Origin: UBA2329 sp964577215
Lineage (GTDB): Bacteria; Bacteroidota; Bacteroidia; Chitinophagales; Saprospiraceae
Assembly (NCBI GenBank): GCA_964577215.1
Contig: CAZNYK010000004.1
Span: forward strand, 5,654 to 69,653
Direction of reading: 5' to 3'
Length of the DNA: 64,000 bases
The notes below the pieces were generated by a model that was not told the origin of the DNA, made no database searches, and saw only the letters and a program-made list of their open reading frames with translations. A program made the translations under genes and the position numbers. Shown here piece by piece: positions 52,901 to 59,900 of the stretch (the first letter of the stretch is position 1; the number at the start of each line of letters is the position of its first letter).

Positions 52901-53266
52901 ATTTTGGCCAGTGTTCGTTTCGGCCTCGCGGGCGCCGGTGAGGGCGAATTTTCCGAAGATCATGGCCGACCAGGCTACAAACATGGCGGCGAAGGCGCTG
53001 CACAGTGCAGATAATAGGTTCACCGCAATGGCAATATCGGCAGGATCGTCGGAAATGATATCGGCTACCCAGGTAAAAAGCCGGCCGATAAGCATGAATA
53101 CCGGCGCGCCGGGCGGGTGTACTACCTGGAGTTTATAGGCGCCGAGGATAAACTCCCCGCAGTCCCACAAACTACCAGTGGATTCAACGGAATTGAAATA
53201 TACAACACCCGAGATGAGAAATACGAGTAAGCCTGTGAGATTGGTTACGAGCTTAAAGGAATTCAT
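49985..53266 (-). CDS. DUF2723 polytopic membrane protein (glycosyltransferase-like) with TPR tail
   Basis: From ATG 53266 (MNSFKLVTNLTGLLVFLISG) the protein has 1093 residues. The first 600 residues hold about 14 membrane helices, with the DUF2723 hallmark TGSLWDCGEFILGAYKLQ followed by HPPGAPVFMLIGRLF near the N-terminus. The Asp-Glu pair there resembles the catalytic acidic residues of GT-C O-mannosyltransferases. A large periplasmic region follows (VIFTFGDNDTYPLWYAQ), ending in TPR-like helices and a Pro-rich tail. A role in protein or envelope glycosylation is inferred from the fold. A TTG start 14 codons upstream is less likely. Confidence 0.9.
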   Translation of the reverse strand: MNSFKLVTNLTGLLVFLISGVVYFNSVESTGSLWDCGEFILGAYKLQVVHPPGAPVFMLIGRLFTWVADIISDDPADIAIAVNLLSALCSAFAAMFVAWSAMIFGKFALTGAREAETNTGQNIALAAAGLVAGLAAAFSTSIWFSAVEGEVYAMSTFFTALTLWAMVKWYHLPDTPQADRWILFAVYSAGLSMGVHLLSLLTFPALAMLYYFKKYKTHNFMGMAAAALLGVVFIVGVQSFVIVGIPSLWGAFDIMMVNGMGLPFHTGLIPTLLIVAGYIVLLTLILQEKITSRAPMFVFAGLMFLCAAICAMSYPEYDGVRFVWLGFLLTLGTAATQKRLVQYRRDVQMVLMGATLVIAAFSTIGVVVIRANAQTPVNMNAPTDATRLIPYLNREQYGERALLKGPHFASKIEFSKSKYEPRYGPVGERYELIEEKVTYGYKPSDEMLFPRIGDHLSGREQYYMAWLGLDPEKPLPAGRPNQGDNISFLWNYQLGWMYWRYFMWNFAGKQNGIQGYYSWDKSSGHWLSGLNFIDNKRLYDQTLLPETMREDKARNRYFMLPFIFGIIGLFYHLLKRPQEGLALLAMFIITGIGIIIYSNQPPNEPRERDYVLVGSFFTFCIWIGLAAPAIYELLSQKLRLPGVVGGAFSLVVLAAPWLMGTQNFDDHTRKGHTAARDYASNFLESCEPNAVIFTFGDNDTYPLWYAQEVEGIRTDVRVVNLSLIAVDWYIDLLRRKVNDSEALKFTIPADKMRGSRRNQVPYYNPTRNEEPMSAENWLKFIAMDNPLPTQSGRGFDAYYPAKEIYLPIDLDRARAAGMISEKDTAGVVDVIPLRSPGEYVTKDDLAILDLIVSNIYDRPIYFAVTCQPSKFWGLNDYMQLEGLALRIVPVRSRSDRNYSVVGSGRVDSGKVYKNVMEKFRWGNFDKIDAYVNQSYQPSLQTMQLAMRRAAINFLENGEKEKALELMDKYYESFPHKNFPYDFRTWYMISVQLAAGAYERAKPHMEILAKEMAQHLAFYESIDPMVLSSSFEDTYSLAYRTKNDLIGAARKENDDEFVKRLEEMFAPFTADRQAEEEQMLPPGIAPPVEAPPGQ

Positions 53267-53341
53267 GAACAGCCAGGTTTTGAAATCGTCCGGTAAAATG
53301 AACCGCAAAGGTAAGAAAATATTGCAGGGTTGTTTATACGA

Positions 53342-53851
53342 TCAAGCCTTGCCTTGCTTCTCGTATTCGGCGATAAACTCCGCTACGATCTGATCTACGA
53401 TGGCGCGCAGCATGGTTTTTTCCACCCGCGCAATGGATTTGAGCTTGGCAATTTTCTCTTCATCCAAGAAGAGCACCAATCGGCGGGTATGGGGGCCGGG
53501 TTTTTCGAGGTGGAGGTTGTCCGGTTCGATGGTACTGCGGATGAGCGAATCCAGGCCACCGGCGGGGCGTTTCCTGCTTTTTTCCACGGCGGGCTGCGCA
53601 GATGCAGCGCCTTGCCGGGTTTGTTCGGCGAAGGACTCTTCAAAAGCCTCCTGGAGAAAGGACTCCAGGTCAGATGCAAAACTTTTGCTTCCCCCATGCT
53701 TGGGGTTCTCCCCGCGTTGGCGGGTTTTGCTGCGCCGGGGAGCGGCCGTCGGTTCAGGGAGGTCAAATAACAGCCCCGACTCGCCCGGCGGAGTTTCCGT
53801 GGCGGTTTCGAACAGGCTGTCCCAGCCGTCGGTAAATTTTTTCCTGCTCAT
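53342..53851 (-). CDS. Putative DNA-binding partner of ParA (ribbon-helix-helix-like C-terminus)
   Basis: The 169-residue basic protein has a disordered N-terminal 110 residues and a folded C-terminus, TRRLVLFLDEEKIAKLKSIA followed by a helix (MLRAIVDQIVAEFIAEYEK). A strand followed by two helices fits a ribbon-helix-helix DNA-binding domain. It overlaps the ParA gene by 4 bp, the position of a ParB-type centromere-binding protein. It has no ParB nuclease or HTH motifs, so it would be a non-canonical partner. Confidence 0.7.
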   Translation of the reverse strand: MSRKKFTDGWDSLFETATETPPGESGLLFDLPEPTAAPRRSKTRQRGENPKHGGSKSFASDLESFLQEAFEESFAEQTRQGAASAQPAVEKSRKRPAGGLDSLIRSTIEPDNLHLEKPGPHTRRLVLFLDEEKIAKLKSIARVEKTMLRAIVDQIVAEFIAEYEKQGKA

Positions 53852-54639
53852 GCGCGTTCCTCGGTATGCATGGTTTTGCCGGCAGGCGTGTGATTCAGAC
53901 GCTCTAAGATTTCCCGGCAGAGGTTGAGATAATCTTCGGCGCCGGGGCTGTTCGGATTGTAGCTGAAAATGTCTTGCCGCAAAGATGGGGCTTCGGCCAA
54001 TGCTACGTTGTCGCGTATCATAGTGGCAAAAACTTTATCGCCGAAGTATTTCTTTATCATGTCCACCACATCGCGGTTGAGAATTTTCCGGCTGTCGTAC
54101 ATGGTAGCGATCACGCCGCCGATCTCCAAGCCCTTGTTCAGGCGGAAGCGCACCTTGTCTATTACCTGTTTGATCTTGGCCAAGCCCTGCAAAGCGAGGA
54201 ATTCCGTTTGCATTGGGATATACACGAAGTCGCTGGCGGTCAGCGCGTTGAGCGTGAGCAGCCCCAGGGAGGGAGGGCAGTCCATCACGATGAAGTCGTA
54301 GTCGTCGCGCAGCGGCTCCAGCAGTTCGGCCAAGATGTACTCGCGACCGGCCTCGTTGAGCAGTTCGGTTTCCACGCCGGAGAGTTCGAGGCGGGAGGTG
54401 ACCACGTCCAAATGCTCCTTGAGGGAGAAGGGCATGATCTCCGCTTCGCCGCGGAAGGCTTCGTAAACGGTGACCGGCTGCCGGGGCACGCCGAGGGAAA
54501 TGGTGAGGCTTGCTTGCGGGTCGAGATCGACGAGAAGGGTTTTTTTGCCCAATTGGGCCAAACCTGCCCCAATGTTGACGGCGCATGTGGTTTTGCCCAC
54601 GCCGCCTTTATGATTGAGTAGAGAGAAGATTTTTGCCAT
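53848..54639 (-). CDS. ParA family ATPase
   Basis: The 263-residue protein is a Walker-type DNA-partition ATPase of the chromosomal ParA/Soj kind. The deviant Walker A is NHKGGVGKTT (residues 9-18), Walker A' is LLVDLDPQAS and Walker B is DFIVMDCPPSLGLLT. The N-terminus is short and without an HTH domain. Such ATPases position DNA or protein cargo on the nucleoid. It is coupled by 4 bp to the ribbon-helix-helix-like gene. No parS-like sites were recognised nearby. Confidence 0.93.
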   Translation of the reverse strand: MAKIFSLLNHKGGVGKTTCAVNIGAGLAQLGKKTLLVDLDPQASLTISLGVPRQPVTVYEAFRGEAEIMPFSLKEHLDVVTSRLELSGVETELLNEAGREYILAELLEPLRDDYDFIVMDCPPSLGLLTLNALTASDFVYIPMQTEFLALQGLAKIKQVIDKVRFRLNKGLEIGGVIATMYDSRKILNRDVVDMIKKYFGDKVFATMIRDNVALAEAPSLRQDIFSYNPNSPGAEDYLNLCREILERLNHTPAGKTMHTEERA

Positions 54640-54732
54640 ACAATGTTTCGTTCTCGCTTGTGCAAATGATCGGTAAAGTAAACGCTTTTGTTGGAAATAT
54701 GGGTGAAAATGTGGAAAAAAATACGCGCCCTG

Positions 54733-54955
54733 CTACATCCGCACCAACTTCCCGCTGCCTATCCGAAGCCCATCGCACATGCGCAGCGCGTAAAAATACA
54801 CCCCTGCCGGCAAACTGCCCACATCCAACCCCTGCCGGATGCGGCCGTTCACTACCGGTGCGGCAAAGCGCAACACCATGTGCCCCGGGGCATCGAGCAG
54901 TGTGCCGGCGACTTCAGCCGCCGGGCGTGTTACGGCGACTTCAGTCGCCAGTACG
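54733..54955 (-). pseudogene. Orphan T9SS type A sorting domain remnant
   Basis: The minus-strand frame ending at the TAG at 54733-54735 encodes GTLLDAPGHMVLRF, then NGRIRQGLDVGSLPAGVYFY and the final GSGKLVRM. This is the end of a T9SS type A sorting domain, including the typical LPAGVY turn and basic last strand. The frame opens after a stop near 54962 and has no usable ATG, so the secreted protein it once belonged to is gone. It lies directly behind the intact ALDH stop codon. Confidence 0.75.
54907..54949. repeat. Two copies of a GGCGACTTCAGTCGCC hairpin
   Basis: GGCGACTTCAGCCGCC (54907-54922, imperfect) and GGCGACTTCAGTCGCC (54934-54949, perfect palindromic arms) lie 11 bp apart. The short GC-rich stem with this core resembles small dispersed hairpins seen in many genomes. 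Confidence 0.75.
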
Positions 54956-54956
54956 C

Positions 54957-56483
54957 TTACAAATCAAACCGGATGCCCTGCGCTAAGGGAACCGTCTTGC
55001 TGTAGTTGATGGTATTGGTCTGCCGGCGCATGTACGCTTTCCATGAGTCGGAACCGCTTTCGCGACCGCCGCCGGTTTCCTTTTCGCCGCCGAAGGCGCC
55101 GCCAATCTCCGCACCGCTTGTGCCGATGTTCACGTTGGCAATGCCGCAGTCGGAACCCGCCACGGAGAGAAACTTCTCCGCTTCGCGCAGGTCGTTGGTC
55201 ATGATGGCGCTCGACAGCCCCTGGGGCACGCCGTTCTGGATGGCAATGGCCTCCTCCAGCTCTTTGTACTTCAACAGGTAGAGTATGGGCGCAAAGGTCT
55301 CGTGCTGCACGATGGCCATATCCGGCCTGGCTTCGGCCACACAGGGCCTCACGTAGCAGCCGCTCTCGAAGCCGGGGCCTTCCAGTACGCCGCCTTCCAC
55401 TACCATGCTGCCGCCTTCGCGCCTGATCTCTGCCAGGGCATGCAGATAGCCCTGCACGGCGCCTTTGTCGATGAGCGGCCCTACGTGGTTGTTCTGATCC
55501 AGGGGGTTGCCGATGCGGAGCTGGCCATAGGCGCGCGCCAATTTTTCCTTCACCTCCCCGTAAATGCTCTCGTGTATGATGAGGCGCCGGGTGGAAGTGC
55601 AGCGTTGGCCGGCGGTGCCTACGGCGCCGAAGAGCGCGCCGGTGAGTACGATGTTGATGTCGGCGCTGGGGGTGATGATGATGGCGTTGTTGCCGCCGAG
55701 TTCGAGCAGGCTGCGGCCGAGGCGGGCAGCCACGGCCTGGCCCACGATCTTGCCCATGCGGGTGCTGCCGGTAGCGGAGATGAGCGGTACGCGGGTGTCC
55801 TGGGTCATCCACTCGCCTACCTTATAATCCCCATTGATCAGGCTGATGATGCCTTCGGGCAGGTTATTGGCTTTGAGGATGCGCTGGAAGAGCAATTGGC
55901 AAGCCACCCCGCAGAGCGGGGCTTTTTCGGAGGGTTTCCAAACGCATACGTCGCCGCATACCAATGCGATCATGGCATTCCAACTCCACACCGCCACCGG
56001 GAAGTTGAACGCAGAGATAATGCCCACGATGCCGAGCGGATGCCACTGTTCGTACATGCGGTGATAGGGGCGCTCCGAGTGCATATTCAGGCCGTACAAC
56101 TGGCGGGACTGCCCCACGGCAAAATCGCAGATGTCTATCATCTCCTGCACTTCGCCCCAGCCTTCCTGCAGGCTTTTGCCCATTTCGTAGGAGACGAGGC
56201 GGCCGAGCGGGTCTTTGTACTCGCGCAGGAGGTCGCCGTACTGGCGCACGATCTCGCCGCGTTTGGGGGCCGGTATTTCGCGCCATACCTTGAAGGCTGC
56301 CTCCGCCGTGCGGATCACCTGTTCGTATTCTTCGCGGGTGGTTTGCGTCACCGAGCCGATGAGCGCGCCGTTCACGGGGGTGTAAGATTCTAATTTGGGG
56401 CCGGCGCCGAGAGATTCCATGCCGGTGAACGTGCCGGGATTGTGCTGTGCCAGGCCGAGTTGCTGAAGGAAGCTGGTATCCAT
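54957..56483 (-). CDS. Aldehyde dehydrogenase, ALDH7/aminoadipate semialdehyde type
   Basis: From ATG 56483 the protein has 508 residues. It matches the ALDH7 (antiquitin) group, which oxidises 2-aminoadipate semialdehyde in lysine breakdown. Motifs are IISAFNFPVAVWSWN, the NAD-binding GSTRMGKIVG, the Glu loop LLELGGNNAII, the nucleophile Cys in GTAGQRCTSTRRL and the C-terminal GGEKETGGGRESGSDSWK. The frame is open upstream to 56708, but those codons cross low-complexity and repeat DNA. No lysine-degradation partner is nearby. Confidence 0.93.
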   Translation of the reverse strand: MDTSFLQQLGLAQHNPGTFTGMESLGAGPKLESYTPVNGALIGSVTQTTREEYEQVIRTAEAAFKVWREIPAPKRGEIVRQYGDLLREYKDPLGRLVSYEMGKSLQEGWGEVQEMIDICDFAVGQSRQLYGLNMHSERPYHRMYEQWHPLGIVGIISAFNFPVAVWSWNAMIALVCGDVCVWKPSEKAPLCGVACQLLFQRILKANNLPEGIISLINGDYKVGEWMTQDTRVPLISATGSTRMGKIVGQAVAARLGRSLLELGGNNAIIITPSADINIVLTGALFGAVGTAGQRCTSTRRLIIHESIYGEVKEKLARAYGQLRIGNPLDQNNHVGPLIDKGAVQGYLHALAEIRREGGSMVVEGGVLEGPGFESGCYVRPCVAEARPDMAIVQHETFAPILYLLKYKELEEAIAIQNGVPQGLSSAIMTNDLREAEKFLSVAGSDCGIANVNIGTSGAEIGGAFGGEKETGGGRESGSDSWKAYMRRQTNTINYSKTVPLAQGIRFDL

Positions 56484-56660
56484 TTTGCAGTAGTGTTTTA
56501 CTTTGCGGGAACAAAATATTCCGGGGCAAAGGTAGGAAACAGGGAGGATATGAGCGGGGGAGGATGCCGGAGGGTGGCTCAAAAGAAGGAAAAAGGAAAA
56601 AGGAAAAGCCTGCCGAAACGCAGGCGTGGCGGGCCAAACAACAAGAAAGTGCATTAATGC

Positions 56661-56893
56661 TTTATACCCGGTAGCCAGTGATTTGCGCATTTTTATTTTG
56701 CAAGCCACTGGTTATCATTAAATTGTAAATTAAGTTTTTATGCTTAGTGAAGGGGTGACTACGGGGCGGTGCCTTGGCTGAGCCACCCCTTCACTAGCCT
56801 GATCAAAGCAAGCTTTCTTTGTTTACACTGTAATCAGTTATCCCGATGGATAAAGTTTGCATTTTTTCGCAAACCATGCTTCATCGGGTACAA
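56661..56893 (+). repeat. Dispersed palindromic repeat, composite copy 4, split by an insertion
   Basis: A shortened reverse unit (56661-56687: TTATACCCGG joined directly to TAGCCAGTGATTTGC) is followed after a 13-bp spacer by a forward unit. The forward unit starts with GCAAGCCACTGGTTATCA (up to 56717), is interrupted, and resumes at 56834 with TCAGTTATCCCGATGG, a degenerate hairpin and CATCGGGTACAA. The head-to-head layout repeats that of copy 3. Confidence 0.8.
56718..56833. mobile_element. Possible 116-bp MITE inside the palindromic repeat
   Basis: The segment interrupts the repeat between GTTATCA and TCAGTTATCC, so TCA is present on both sides as an apparent 3-bp target duplication. The ends are inverted repeats: TTAAATTGTAAA against TTACAGTGTAAA, 10 of 12 matching. 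Inside, TAGTGAAGGGGTG (56745-56757) pairs perfectly with CACCCCTTCACTA (56784-56796). It encodes no protein. Confidence 0.6.
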
Positions 56894-56919
56894 AATCTTG
56901 TACTGGTTGCCCGCCCCGG

Positions 56920-59900
56920 TTACCGGTTGCCGGTCACCGCCACTACGCGTTTGTGGAATACGTGTTCCCCGATGCGGATGCGAAGGAAATACATACCGGA
57001 AGGCAAACCCGCCAGGGATACCATATTGACATTAAGCGCAGCAGGAGCTACCTGCATGCCCTTGTCGTTGAAGATGCGGACTTCATCAATGGGGGCGCCG
57101 TATTTGTTCTCGATGAATACGTCGCCCGAGCTGGGATTGGGATACACTTGCAGTGAACGCAGCATATCCAGCCAACCTACGCCTATCAGCCCGTCGCCAA
57201 CGGTAAAGGTCTCAAGAGGATTGAAGATAGCCAGCGGCGTCTCGTCGGCACGTATGGCTTTGATCTGCGTAATGCGGATTTCGCTTTCCATCAGGCCGGC
57301 AATGTCGTCTATGATGCCGCGGAAGCGGGCGATGGTGCCCTGGCCCGTTGCATTTTGCTGATTGATGCGGGTGAGCGCCATTTCGATGATGCCGTCTTCG
57401 GCAAAAGTGCGGTCAATGCTGAGCAGGCCGCCGCCAGTGGAAGGGCTTTGGCTGCCGAACCAGGTTGCGTTGGGCACTTCCACACTCACAGAGTTGGGAG
57501 CAAACACCTCAGGATCAAATTCTATGCGGAACGCCAGGCCGTAAATTTCTTCTACCGGCAGGTCGGGCAGGCCGAGCCGTATCGGCGCCGATAAAGTGGC
57601 GCCCGGGGGGATGGGGCCGCTGGGCATATCCACAAACAGGGGCGGGTTGTTGGGCGTAGCAGGCAGGGGTGCGTAGGGTGCCACAGGCCCGTGGGTAAGG
57701 CCGTAATTCAGGTGGATCACCTCCGCATCAGCAGCGTTGATGACGCCGTTTCCATCGCAGTCGGCATATGCATAGTTCAGCCCGCCAGTAGCAAACATTT
57801 GGTTCCACGGGGTTACGGGCATACCGGTCCAGGCATTGCCGGTATTACTTCGCGGCGGACCTTGAGCGCCGAAGGCTACGCCTACGTTCAGCAGGTCGAA
57901 GTGGCGGGCAATATTGTCGTTGTCGGCATCGCCCGGCCATACGACAATGGGGTTGCAGGGCGGCGGGGTAAGGCTGACGGCTGCATGGCAATCGGGGTGC
58001 TGCACATCGCGCACATCAAACTCCAGGATGGCCGCATTGCCGCTGATAGCCGGGAACGGCCCCAAAAGGATGGGAAGGTCGGCATAGCTGAAGGTGCCGT
58101 AATGCACGCCGTTGCCCCTTACGGTGAAGCCCTGCGATCCGGTGTGGTTGTGTTCAAAGTTTAAGGCAACCCAAAACTCGCCCTGCTCGCAAGGCGTGGC
58201 CGTTGCGGTGAGTTCGCTGATGTTGCATTCCACGGGCAAGGTGCTGAAACACACATTGTCGATGCCGAAATTCGATCCGGCAATAAGGAGCGAATGCACC
58301 GGGCCGGTGAGGCAAACCCGCCCCGTGGCGAGGTTGTTGAGCGAGGGTTGAATATGGAGGAATACGCCGGGGGCCACTTGTTGTCCTTGCAACTGAAACA
58401 AGGATTGTACAAAAATGGTAGCCTGGCCGTTGACCGATAAATTCTCGATGCCGCCGCCGTCGAAAAAGTCAAAGCACACGGAAATGACCTGCTCATCGAG
58501 GGTCTCGAAGTCAAATTTCACTCCGGCGCGGTTCAATACGAGATACTGCCCCGATGCCCCTGTGAAGCCCGGCCCGAAATGGCCGGTGGATACCAATACG
58601 CTTTCAAACTCCTCTGTAGCATTGGTTGCGCGGTAGCTGCGCAGCCGAACAGGCACACCCGTTTCGGTAAATGCAAGGGCGCCCGGTTCATAACCGGTTT
58701 CCTGCGAAAAGACGAATTCCGGCTCCAGGTCTTCAAAAGCCATACATTCCGAATCGTTGCAATCGATCCTTTGGGCTGCTACCTGTGCGCAGCAATCGGG
58801 GTTGTTGGTCAAACACACCCGTACCTGCGCCGGGTTGGCCGGCGATGTGTTCAGGAAGGGCCAGGGCAACATGAGCGGCAGATCGGTCAGCGAATAAGTG
58901 CCGAAGAGGAAGTCGTTGAGATACAAGTTGAATTCGCCGTCCACATCAGAACTCAGAGAATTGAAGTTGACGTATAAATATCCCGGGGCGGTATTGGAGC
59001 ACTGTACTATAAAGGCCTCCAGGTCGCTGATGGGACATGCGGGGGGATTGCAGTTCACAGGAGCGAGCGGCGCCCCTGTCCCACAACCGAAATACAAGAG
59101 GTCCTCCACCGTAAAGTACAAGGTCGCTTGTCCATTGCCGGGGAAAGGCCCCACCGTGAGGGGCAAGTCGGCGTACATATATTCGCCGTAAGTCTGCCCA
59201 TTGACGGAGAGCCGGAATAAATCGCTGGTGAGATCGTGGCTGAAATTCAGTCTTACAAAGAAGTTGCCGTCGTCCTGGCAGGGCAGGGCTTCCAACTGAA
59301 AATTGCCTATAGCGCAGCCGAAGCAAGGTACGTCGCCTATCTCCAGGAGGATGCAGCAGTCAGCGTTCTCCGCATCGCAAATCTGGATGCGGTTGTCGAG
59401 AATGTAAATCCCCGTGAGGTGCACCGGGAGATCGGCATAGGCAAAGGCCCCCTCAAACCCCAGGGGCGTGCTCACCCGGAAAGAGTCGGACACGGCGGCG
59501 CTGTAGTCAAAATTGATGAAGACATTGTACGTTTGCGCGTTGTTGCACACTATGTCGTCAAAGCGGGGATTGCTCAGGCTGCAGGCAGGATTGCAGCTAT
59601 AGGCGGGCAGGGTGCGGATTGCGTCGCAGGAAGGGTTTTCCGCATCGGCCACCCGGAAGATCATTTCCGGAGAAGGCGACTGGAAGGGCCCCAACTCGAG
59701 GGGCAGTTCAGTGTAGGCATAGAAGACCGGCAGGTTATTGTTGACGTACAGCGCAAAACTGTCGGAAGTGTGCTCATGGTCAAAGTTGAGCCGCACAAAA
59801 AACTGCCCGGAAGCCGTGGCGCAAGGCAGGGCCTCTACCTGCAATTCGGCAATTTCACAGGGCGGCGCATCGGGAGGAATGCACAGATTGTCGATGCGCA

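Larger units (their letters stand above)
54640..54956. other. 317-bp region between parA and the ALDH gene
   Basis: The parA-proximal 90 bp should hold the parA promoter and are AT-rich. The rest is the T9SS-domain remnant and two small hairpins. Confidence 0.6.
56484..56919. other. 436-bp repeat-rich region
   Basis: The ALDH-proximal part (56484-56660) has GGAAAAA-type simple repeats at about 56586-56612. The remainder is the composite palindromic repeat with the MITE-like insertion. No gene is supported. Confidence 0.7.
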
